A DNA stretch of 64,000 bases from Macrosoma leucophasiata. Lineage: Eukaryota > Arthropoda > Insecta > Lepidoptera > Hedylidae. How positions within the stretch are numbered: position 1 is the stretch's first letter; the number at the start of each line of letters is the position of its first letter. The translations under genes and the position numbers were made by a program. Where the stretch lies: positions 18,028,501-18,092,500 of the forward strand of contig JAWQUS010000010.1 in NCBI GenBank assembly GCA_036365455.1, written 5' to 3'. Below, one piece after another: positions 40,201-52,200 of this stretch. The notes beneath the pieces are model-generated. The model saw only the letters and a list, made by a program, of their open reading frames with translations. It had not been told where the DNA came from and did no database searches.

Positions 40201-43200
40201 AAGCATCTGTGACTAGTGCCAACTTTGCATCACCAACGGGGTGCGATAACAATGTTGCCCTAGACAGGCTGTCCTTGCAGGCGTTGAAGGCCTCCAGTTC
40301 ATCAGCAGCCAAGTTGACTGGTTGGGAGCCCTTAACAGAACCTGTGAGGAGAGCATTCAGCTTAGCCTGGTGAACCGCTGCGCCTGGAATAAAACGGCGG
40401 TAAAAATTTAGCATTCCCAGGAACCGTCGCAATTCTTTTACCGTCTTCGGAGCAGGGAAGTTGTTGATAGCTTCAACCTTGGCTGGTAGTGGCTTGGTAC
40501 CCTGAGCAGAAATACTGTATCCAAGGAATGCTACCTCAGATACACCAAAAACGCATTTATTGACGTTGATGACCATACCATATTCCTGCAACCTGGTGAA
40601 GAGCTGGTGCAAGTGCTGTTGATGCGTCTCCTCATCCTGGGAGAAGACCAGAAAGTCATCTATGTAGGCATAAACGAAGTCCAATCCACGAAGCATTTCA
40701 TCCACAAACCTTTGAAATGTTTGACCGGCATTTCGAAGTCCAAACGTCATGTATGGAAATTCGTAAAGTCCGAACGGTGTGGTGATCGCCGTCTTTGGGA
40801 TGTCGTCAATAAAGACTGGGATCTGGTTGAAACTTTTCACCAGGTCGATGGTGGAAAATATCCGGCAACCTGCAAGGCTGTGAGCAAAATCATGAATATG
40901 CCTGATTGGATAATTATCAGGCACGGTCCGGGCGTTCAACATGCGGTAATCTCCACAAGGACGCCAGCTGTTGTCCTTCTTTGGCGCGAGGTGAAGAGGT
41001 GAAGACCATGGAGACTCTGATGGTCGACAAGTACCAATCTGCAACATAGCCTCAAATTCAGATCTAGCAACCTTTAATTTGTCCGGTGCCAACCTACGCG
41101 GTGTAGATGATACTGGTGGCCCAGGTGTGGTGCGAATGTGATGTACTGTGCTGTGTGTGGGTGAACGATGCATACCAGATGGGTTTACTATATCAGGATA
41201 TTTATACAGGATATTATGATAAATAGAATCACCCATAACAACTTTCACTGATGAAATGCCCTCAGACGATAATGCAGGCAAACCCACGGCACATAATGTA
41301 GTGCTTCCGTCAATAAGGCGTTTACCGCGGATGTCGACTATAAGATTATATTTTGATAAAAAATCAACGCCAATAATCGCCTTAGTAACGTCCGCAATAA
41401 TAAACTGCCAAGTAAAGTCGCGTCGCAAGCCCAAGTTTAACACTAAGTGCATAAAACCGTACGTGTGAATTGTTGACCCGTTCGCTGCAGTCAACTCAAA
41501 ATCAGTTTTATGCCGTATTTCTTTTATCGCAGAACGTGGATACACACAAATATCGCTTCCAGTATCTATTAGAAATTGAATATTTGTGCGTCTGTCTGTA
41601 ACAAATAAGCGACCTGCACCTGGACAGTCACCGGCCGCCATTACCGACTGCCCGCGATGTTTTCCGAAAAATCACACGGTTTTACACACTTACTTGCTCT
41701 GTTCCCAAATTTATAATGGTACCAACACATAGGGTATTTTTGGTACTCCAAAGTTGACCTTGACCTAGACCTTGACCTCGGACGGGACTTGGAGCGGTGG
41801 CGACTGGAACTACGCTCTGGTCGTCTGGCACGGTGTGAAGAATGAGCTTGATCATCGACCTTCATTGCTATACGCGCGACCATTTTCCTCAGCTCTGCTA
41901 TTTCCTGGTGAATACCAGTAGTGTTGCTCGTCGAAGCCGCCGCCACGTAACAAGGCGTGACGATGTCGTGTACGTGGTCTGCCAGGTCTGCCAGTTGCTC
42001 CAATGTGAGTGTAGGCTGTGATGCTACCAACGTCTGAATATTAGTTGGCAGGCGCTGGCTCCAAATCGTCTTCACGAAGTCCTCTGGAACAGCTGGTCCG
42101 GCTAAGTCCTGAAGGTGGCGCAAGAATTGTGATGGCTTCCGGTCTCCCAATTCTTCGTGAGTCAACAGCTGTTTGACTTTTTTCTCGTGGGATGCCGAGA
42201 GTCGTCGTATCAGCTCCGTCTTGATTTTGGCATACCGGTGGCGATCAGGAGGGTTGACGATCAGATCCTTGACTGCTTTAGCATGCACCATGTCCAAATT
42301 ATTAATGACTTGCGTGAATTTTGCTGCGTCATCACGTATGCCGTAGTTGTCAAACTGGCTCTCCAGCAGTGCAAACCACAGCTCTGGTTCTTCGGGAGAG
42401 AAAGGAGGTACTTTCACCCTCAACCGTGTAAAATCTGCTGGTACGGTATCTTCCGGTTTTGCAGGTGTAACGCGTGTCATCTTTTTCGGCCGCGTGGTCA
42501 CGTTACTTCCGGCGGTTTGTGCGGAGTCACTGCTGTCACTCATCGTGTGAACGTTGCGGGGTCACCAATTTAGCGGGATGGTAGTGGTGTGTGATAGGCG
42601 TACGGTACTTACAGTTCCGGGAATAATATTCAACACACTTAGTTCACAAAGTTTATTACACACTACAATCACAAGTTACATATATAAAGACAGAAGGGTA
42701 ATATGACAGCACGGAAGAAAGATAATAGAAGCGAAAGCACTAAGATATAACAGCGGCAAGCACTAAGATATATTCGCGAGTGTCAAGCAGAGCAAGCGAG
42801 CGATATGCGTCTGGCGTCGATAGCAGATACGATCGGACTGCATTGTCCTGCCGTGTTGGCGACGGCGTACGCGCAGGTAGCCGGTCGCCGTTCGGGAGGG
42901 ATCGGGCGGTCTCGGGTGCATCGAGCACCGCCTCGCATCACTACTAATAAAATCCATACGGATGTCTGCATGTATGTAAACATATTTTTATACTATACAA
43001 AATGTATGTTAATTATTATTTATTATTAGTTTTACATGTTATTATTCGTTTTTATTATTTATTATACAATGTTTATATTTAGTTTATAAGATGTTTATAT
43101 TTAGTTTTTACACAGTGTTTATATTTAGTTTAGGATTAAGTTTGTACATATTATTAATAATTGTTTAACGTAGTTTATAAGATTTAACCAATTGTTTAAT

Positions 43201-46200
43201 ACAAAATAAATAAAATAAAATTAACGTTTACAAAATACACAAAGTAAAGTTCCACTACAGATTAATTAGGTAGGTATCTGACATTTAAGAAAAAATAAAT
43301 GCATACCTACTAAAATATTAGGTTCTGTAAGATTTATTACGATTAATTAGGTAGGTATCTGACATTTAAGAAAAAAATAATGCGTTTTCGAGTTGCTTTT
43401 TATCTGAAATACTGTCTCAAGTGCTCGTAATACGACAGATTGTTTAACAGATAAAGTCATATTACGAAAAATACTATAACAATCACGAAATAATTTATCT
43501 AGAAAAACGTTTTAATTTTAATTGTACAAATACTATGGACCCTATTTTTTATTATAAACAGTTATACGTAGTAATCCCAAATGATACGATATTTATGAGA
43601 AGTGTCTAAATGCAGATGTAGATTTTTTTTTAAATAGTGGCACATCTCGAAATAAGGTAGTGTTCTAGATAAATACTAACTCAATATCTGTATTATTTTT
43701 TAATATGACCATATTCTAGAAAACCAACCGAGTGTTCACTTCGAAAGACAAGTTGCAACTTGCGATACAACGCTATCTATAAAAAATGGCGGCCAAAATT
43801 GCCAGTAGGATACAGTTTCTCGGTGGCACCACGGCCGTAAATGTTGTTATAGAAATACGATCTTTACTGAGCATATTACTAAACAGATTATTTTACGTTG
43901 AATGGTGTTAAAAACTCAATTTTGTAGTATTTCGTAATAATATACAATTCTTCCAAAGCAGCGAAATAGTAAAATGTAAACACAAAAAAAAGATAAATAT
44001 TGCATCAACATAATACGATTCTCGGAAGGTATATAAATATAAAAAAGAAGTTGATATATAAAGCATTTGTTTTAGAACACAAGCAAAAATCGTTATCTTA
44101 CCCTCACAAACAAAGGACAACCCTTTCCGTAAAATCCAACTCTGAAGTACTCCGGTTCGGGCCTCAACTGGCTTAGGACGGAGTCGAGAAAAGTTGCGTG
44201 CGTGCGTAGACAGTGCGCCAGTCGTGCGTAGTCGCACAACTTTACTTCGTACAGTGTAGCCAGCTCCCGGAGTAATGGCAGACCTTTCTCCCAGCACTAC
44301 AAGAAACAATTGTGATCTCCTTTTTTAATTCATACTCAGTTATAAAAAACTGCCTCTTTAGTCTCATTTACCATTGTGACAGGTCACTACAGCTACGCTG
44401 GGGCCCTGGGTTCTATAGCATTAACATTTTTTCAGAAGTTTCTTATTCCCACCCTCGGAGTTTGGCAACATAGAGATAAAACTAGTTTTCAGATTTATCT
44501 CGCGTATATTAAACTAAAATTATTATTTAAAATCGCACCCAACGTTTCGGTCGGACATTTGTCTGCCAGCAGTTTGAAAAAAATATTATGTGCAGCTACC
44601 TGCGTCTGGCGTAGCGTTCACTATCGCAAAAGTTACTAATTGTACACTTAAAAAGCTGAAAAGCCGAAACGTTGGGTTCGATTTTAAATAACCATTTTAG
44701 TTTAATATACGCGAGATAAACCCGAAAACTAAACGTTTATTACAATTTATTTCAACATAGAGATGTCAATAGGCCCGCCACCATCCCAAGTTACGTTTCG
44801 TCCCATGTGGACATCAACATGGGACACAACGTTAACTTCGTGAGTGTATGCATTAGGGATGTTATAGGACTCATTTACCGAAACTGAAGTATTTATCGAC
44901 CCCTAATCGAATCCGAAAAAAAAGTTTTGGATAAATTCGGATATCGGACGGATCGTTTAATTGCGAGATAATGCAGCTAAACTACCTGATTTTTAGTTGC
45001 AAATAAATGACAAATAGTTATTCAAACACTTTCTAAAGCTAATAGGTATTCGCAGCCGAAACTATCCGAATCATGATTCAAGATCATTCCGAACTATTAT
45101 TCGTAAATAAAGGAAAACTTTTCGATCCACAATTAGCTAAAATAAATATATCATTTAGTATCAACAAGTCGAGTTCGTAACAACAAACAACAAGTAACAT
45201 TCAATGTAATATCCAATCGAAAATAATTAATGTTTTAAAATGATTACCTAGGTAATTTAATACCTAAATGTAAAGGTTTTAATTTAATGTCTATTATTAC
45301 AAATATTTCAAAAATATTAATTGAAATATGTACAAAAAACAAACAAATTTTCTAAGCAATTTCAAAGTTAAAAAATTGTATGTCTGTTCCTTACTTTTCT
45401 GCAAAACAATTCCTAAAATGTTTTTAATTATTAAATAAAATTAAAAAAAAAAAAAAATCGTAAATGTAAAAAAACGGGTACAATAAAAAACTAAATCAAA
45501 AATATTCCCGTACCGGGAATCGAACCCGAGCCTCCTGGGTGAAAGCCAGGTATCCTAGCCACTAGACCATACGGGATATGAGAAGGCTATTGAAAATGTT
45601 ATCCCTGTTATACTGTGACTTTTGTTGTATTCCAAAGACCTAAAGTGCTATACATACTTAAATTTATACAATCTTGTACTAATGGTAAGTTTGCGAATCT
45701 GAGTTTAATTACTAAAAAAAGTATTTTTGTGCTCTTCACATTGCAAATATTCTCATTAGCACCCTTGGCGTAGAAAATGTGGCCAGTTGACGAAAATCTT
45801 TTTACATGGAACATATTAACGTAATAAGTATGTATGTTCACGCCAGGTCTCTTAAGTAAGAGTGTAGGAGGCAGAGGGCGCGGAGCGCCACACTACAACA
45901 ACGTAATGGAATAAATAAATGAACTATATACAACATTAGGCATATTTTATGACATTCTGCTTATGCCTTCATAGACAAAATTATACATTTGAAATTATCA
46001 TTTGCACGCTCGAAATCTTTGTCATGTAACAAACTTTTCACAGGGCGTCGTATATACCTAAACTTTAGAAACAATCACAGAATTAACATGAATTTTGAGC
46101 AAATAGGTTTATGGTGTATTAAGCGGAGGTAGCATTAAAATGTATAGTTAAATTAAAGACATTTATTTACCTGCCCGCGGTCGAAATACTGAAGAACTTG

Positions 46201-49200
46201 ATTGTATAAAGCTTCCTTGCGTTTCCATTCTGGTGTCTCTGGATGTTCCGAGTCTACGCCGGTTTGATCGCTGTCCCAGCTTAGAGTTTCTGCATACAAC
46301 TGTAAAAGATTCAATGTATTTAGTTTCATTTATAATAACATTAAATTTATATCTACCTTTTATAAGACAAGTACTTATTTACTTCGGTCAATTATTCAAG
46401 AGATTAAAAGTATGTAGTAAAAGCTATAAATTGTGAACTAGACCCCCCCCCAGCTTAGCACGGGCACAATGTATTGTTTATTTCTCAGGTTTTATGTGGA
46501 AGACGAAAAATGCACCAGTTTTAAATTAATAAATTAGCCTTAAGTTATATAACTGTGACCGACTTACAAACCGTTTCTAATTTCATTCAGTAGTTTTCAT
46601 GCGATGCGCTTACAAACATGTCTATATAAAGACAGACAGATAGGCAAAGAAAGCAAAAAAATTGACAAAAATTGAAAAAAAAAATCATTTTAGGCATGTA
46701 CTGGTCGCATAAAGAACCTTCTTAATGTTTTTAACTGCCTCGGTAGCCAAGTGGTAGCAAGCCACTACTACTACACTGAGGTCCTGGGATTGAGATTGTA
46801 TTGGGATTTGGGTTGTGGGATGTCAACAGGCTCGCCACCTGTTACATGGGGCCAAAACGTTACCGGCGAATTGTGGGTGTTTGCATGTATGCGTGAATGC
46901 ACGCATTTACCTCTGCCTACCCCTTCGGGGATTACAGGCGTGAAGTTACGTTTTAATCTATACTTATAATAAATCTGTAGAAGTGTAAATTCTGTACATT
47001 GAAAATATTGAAAAAATAAATACCAGGGGGAAAAAAAATTGTCTGTCTGTCTGTTTGTTCAAGCATCACATAAAAACTACCAGTCCAATTGCAATGAAAC
47101 TTAGTATGATTATACTTTAACCTTTGGCGCACTACACTGGGTACTTTTTATCCCGAATAAAATGTCTGTTTGTCTGTGTGTTTGTGCACGCTAATTTCAG
47201 AAACGGTTTATTTGATTTGCAGTTTTCACTAATATATTATGGTAAGTTTCACTTAACATTTAGTGTTTGTTTCATGTTAATCGGTTCGGAAATAAAAAAG
47301 TTACGACAATTTAAAGAATCATGTACCTATTATCGAACATTTTTAAACTATTCTGTATCTATCTTCTGTCTTTTTTAGGGTGCCGTATCTAAAAGGTAAA
47401 ATCGGACCCTATTACTAAACCTCCGCTGTCTGTCTGTCTGCCCGTCCATCCGTCTGTCTGTCATCAGGATGTATCTCATAAACAGTGATAGCTAGAAAGC
47501 TAAAATTTTCACAAATTATGTATTTCTGTTATCGCTATAACGACAAAATTAAATACTAAAAATAAGAAAATTAAAATATTAAGGGGTCTAAGGCGGCATA
47601 CAATAAACGTGTTTTTTTCCTATATTTTGCTCGATATCAATAACGGTAGCAAGTAGACGCTTAAAATTTTCACAGAATTTTTAGGTCTTATGTTGTATAT
47701 TACCGTCTAACACACGTATTTTTTATGCCATTTTTGTACGGAACCCTTCGTGCACGAGTTCGACTCGCACTTTGCCGGGTTTTTTCTCTGTTAGTAACAT
47801 TAAGCATACAGCATAGCAGCGTCCCGGCATAGAACAATCGCCGCTATGATCACTATTCAGCATGCCAAGCGTGGCAATTATGGCAAATTCTTTCCTTATG
47901 ACGCACAACACTTTTAGGAGCATCATCGGGAAAGGCTTTGTCCAGCGGAGACGGATGGACGTCTTTCGGATTTCGTTGATGTCGTTGGTGGCGTAGGTGT
48001 TGTTGGTGACTCTGGTGGTGGTGTTGGTGGCGTTGGTGGTGCTGGCGGTGGTTTTTAGAGGCGATGGAAGCATTGGTGGCGTTGATGACGTTGGCGGTGT
48101 TGTTGGTAGTTTTGGAGGCGTTGGTGGCATTGGTTGTGGTGGTGGTGATTTTGGTGGCGTTTGTGTCATTGGTGTTTGGTGATGGTGGTGGTGGCGTTGA
48201 TGGCATTGGTGGCGATTGTAGTGGTGGTCCCAAAGCCACTATTCCAAGCAAACGAAGTTGCGGGCACTGCTAGTATAGAATATATTAAAGAAAAAAAAAA
48301 CGTAGACATAATCCGGTTACGGTTTTATTATATAATATAATAAATAAAAGATACTCAATGTGACAACATATAATTAAGGTTTTGTGTATGGTTTAAATCA
48401 GAGGTACCCAAACAATTTTTTCTTGTAGACCCCTTTCAATTTTATTTTGGTTTCCGTGGACCCCCTTCCTGCTACATTTGTATCACATTCCCATATTTCC
48501 AAATTTTATTCACGCCTACCGTAGACCCCCATCGAGTCCCATGGATACTTGTGCGTGGATTGTTCTAATTTTATTGTTCGTAGCCTACTTTGGTTGCTTA
48601 GACGTTCAGATGACATGACTAGTAAATAATATTTCTTTCATATTAGTAGGACATTATCACTAAGTTTGTGATGTGTATGGTTTAAGCCTAGAAACACAAG
48701 AGGTCTCATATACAATATCATATAATAGGCTATTAATTATCGGGTCGTTACATACACCGATAGAGTAACAGTCCATAGTAAAACAATTTAAGAAACAAAA
48801 CTTACCAGTAGTGTACATCCAGCTTCAACAAAATTGTCCGAGGCGATGTGCAAGTCGTGTAGTTTGTACACATAACGCAAGTACATTTCCTTGCGATCAA
48901 TCTCGTTTTTGTAGAAGTTCTGGAAAATAAGAATGTTTAAATATACAAATATAGAAAAATTGTCCAGCCTATAGAATCCTTTATCTCTGGTTCTATTAGA
49001 CTTTTTCCATTTTCTGGCAGTTTCCCAGTATCTCGGAGTTTTTTAATATACCCTGAGATGTCAAAAGAACGTAACCGGCGAATCGTGGGTATTTGCATGT
49101 GTGCTTGAATGCATGCATTTACCTCTGCCTACCCCTTAGGGAATGACAGGCATGAAGACGTAGAAAAATAGCTTCAAATTATTGTCTTTTTTCTAATTCA

Positions 49201-52200
49201 AGCGTCTCGGAGATGAGAGTGAGAAGCGAAGATCTAACTCCATGTATCATATCGCTTAGCATCTCGCCTGACTAGTGCATAGTTTAGCAACCACCACAAG
49301 ATTCCCGTGGCATGAGCACCTCAGATACTACGAGTATAAACAAGTCGACTGTGAAGGCGCTATGCGTATAGCATGGCGTGACGACGCGGTAATTTATGAT
49401 TCACAACAGAAGAGTCACGAAAGAGAACTTAACATCACGCCTGTAATCCCCGGGGACCCCCGGCAGAGGAGCGGCGACACTGACCAGTAAGTTGACAGTG
49501 GCGGCCATGCGCTTGTCGCGGTGCTCGGCGCCCTGCATGACGGCGCGGTAGTCCAGCAGGCGCTCCAGCAGGCGCGTCACGCAGCCCACGAGCCTGACGC
49601 ACGAGTGGCCCCAGGGCGCCCAGGGAGAGAGAGAGGAGCGGCGACACTGACCAGCAAGTTGACAGTGGCGGCCATGCGCTTGTCGCGGTGCTCGGCGCCC
49701 TGCATGACGGCGCGGTAGTCCAGCAGGCGCTCCAGCAGGCGGGTCACGCAGCCCACGAGCCTGACGCACGAGTGGCCCCAGGGCGCCCAGGGAGAGAGAG
49801 AGGAGCGGCGACACTGACCAGCAAGTTGACAGTGGCGGCCATGCGCTTGTCGCGGTGCTCGGCGCCCTGCATGACGGCGCGGTAGTCCAGCAGGCGCTCC
49901 AGCAGGCGGGTCACGCAGCCCACGAGCCTGACGCACGAGTGGCCCCAGGGCGCCCAGGGAGAGAGAGAGGAGCGGCGACACTGACCAGCAAGTTGACAGT
50001 GGCGGCCATGCGCTTGTCGCGGTGCTCGGCGCCCTGCATGACGGCGCGGTAGTCCAGCAGGCGCTCCAGCAGGCGGGTCACGCAGCCCACGAGCCTGACG
50101 CACGAGTGGCCCCATGGCGCCCAGGGAGAGAGAGAGGAGCGGCGACACTGACCAGCAAGTTGACAGTTGCGGCCATGCGCTTGTCGCGGTGCTCGGCGCC
50201 CTGCATGACGGCGCGGTAGTCCAGCAGGCGCTCCAGCAGGCGCGTCACGCAGCCCACGAGCCTGACGCACGAGTGGCCCCAGGGCGCCCAGGGAGAGAGA
50301 GAGGAGCGGCGACACTGACCAGCAAGTTAACAAGTTGCGGCCATTCGCTTGTCGCGGTGCTCGGCGCCCTGCATGACGGCGCGGTAGTCCAGCAGGCGCT
50401 CCAGCAGGCGCGTCATGCAGCCCACGAGCCTGACGCACGAGTGGCCCCATTGCGCCCAGGGAGAGAGAGAGGAGCGGCGACACTGACCAGCAAGTTGACA
50501 GTTGCGGCCATGCGCTTGTCGCGGTGCTCGGCGCCCTGCATGACGGCGCGGTAGTCCAGCAGGCGCTCCAGCAGGCGCGTCACGCAGCCCACGAGCCTGA
50601 CGCACGAGTGGCCCCAGGGCGCCCAGGGAGAGAGAGAGGAGCGGCGACACTGACCAGCAAGTTGACAGTTGCGGCCATTCGCTTGTCGCGGTGCTCGGCG
50701 CCCTGCATGACGGCGCGGTAGTCCAGCAGGCGCTCCAGCAGGCGCGTCACGCAGCCCACGAGCCTGACGCACGAGTGGCCCCAGGGCGCCCAGGGAAAGA
50801 GAGAGGAGCGGCGACACTGACCAGCAAGTTGACAGTTGCGGCCATTCGCTTGTCGCGGTGCTCGGCGCCCTGCATGACGGCGCGGTAGTCCAGCAGGCGC
50901 TCCAGCAGGCGCGTCACGCAGCCCACGAAGGCCGCGCCCGCCTCCCGCCACCCCTCCGTCGACACGCGCTCCATGAGCCTGAAGACGACATCATTTTACA
51001 TTTCGGTTATATTGTACACAGAAGATAAAAAGTGCAAATAGGCAACTTCACCGTGCTCCGTCGCGTAGCGGCAAATTTTAACATCGTATGCAAATATCTC
51101 GATTTGTATAGAAAATACGCCAGGCAACACACTGCCGACGCAGCAACGCGCGGATATCACGAGTAAATTCTGGAGCCCCGCGATACGCGACGGGGAGCGG
51201 TGCGGTGGGTTATTCGCCTAAGCTATCTCTGTCGTTTACACGTGTTTTATAGAGGCAAAAGACATTTTAAGCCCCACTTAGATTTAAATGACACTTGAGT
51301 ATTTGGCCGAAAGATAACTATAGAAAATGCGAATACTCTGCCCACATCATAAAGTAAATTGTAGGTACGATGCAGAGTTCCGAAAAACAGTTCAACAAAA
51401 GAGCAACTACCAGGAATTGTAGTACAATAGAGTACTAACAGATGAAAATAAGACGTAAGTTATTTATTCCCAGATTTAAAAAAAAATGCCCAGAAATAGT
51501 GAGGGCTTTCTTGAACGTTATTAAATACAACGTCGCAACTTGGTTGTAACTTTAATTCCAACATTAGATTGACCAATTACATGAAATGAAAAATGAAATT
51601 CCACCTATTTTGTCACACACTAATTTGGGATATAAATCAACAATAATAAATGAAGTAAACTTATAATAATTGATTGCAAAAAGTACTTACACCGAACTTA
51701 AATGCTCCCTGGGAATCGTAGCATGAACATTCAAATTTATAAGTAAGTGCGAGTCCGTATATTATAGTTATGATAATGAAACTAATATATATACCTACGA
51801 AATAAATACAATAATATCATAATTTTATACATTTTATTAAATAAATTCGATCCCGACTTTGTTTTCCGGTTCGAGAGATATATGGTACAGGGTTCAACAA
51901 TTAAGCATATTTCAGTACCTACCATGATGAATGTTAATAGGCTCGCCAACATTTTAACTCAAAAGACAATTGGGAATTATGATAGTATGCATAACTCCAT
52001 TGATTACTTCTTCGGGAGAACACAAGTTAGACTGAATTAATGGAATTGTCCTTACTCCAATGTCAAAAGGCCGTCAATAAGCCTTGAAAGTAGCAAAGGA
52101 CTCGGTTACAACGGTGCAATAGTTGGACGGTCCATTCGGTGCTAAAAAGTAGTAGGTAGCCGTTGGTCGTAAGTAGGTAGCTTGTCGACGAGCGCGGCTC

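Larger units (their letters stand above)
37743..43259 (-). mobile_element. Ty3/gypsy LTR retrotransposon, apparently intact
   Basis: This 5517-bp element has two 691-bp LTRs (37743-38433 and 42569-43259) whose internal open frames are identical. It is flanked by the 4-bp target duplication GATT (37739-37742 and 43260-43263). It has separate gag and pol frames in the order protease, RT, RNase H, integrase, which defines Ty3/gypsy. It sits in the same orientation as spg in the intron between exons J and K. The identical LTRs suggest a recent insertion. LTR ends read TG...AA rather than TG...CA. Confidence 0.96.

Noticed and set aside
47723..48273. Open frames rich in Thr-Pro or Val-Gly
   Set aside because: Products of the GGTGGC/GTTG microsatellite.
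49401..50974. Many overlapping open frames of 65-190 residues on both strands
   Set aside because: They come from the 167-bp period, which rotates one sequence through the three frames. Only the spg frame matches a protein family.
49484..50978. Regular repeats resembling a CRISPR array
   Set aside because: The spacers are as conserved as the repeats, the unit contains a eukaryotic exon with splice sites, and the host is an insect.
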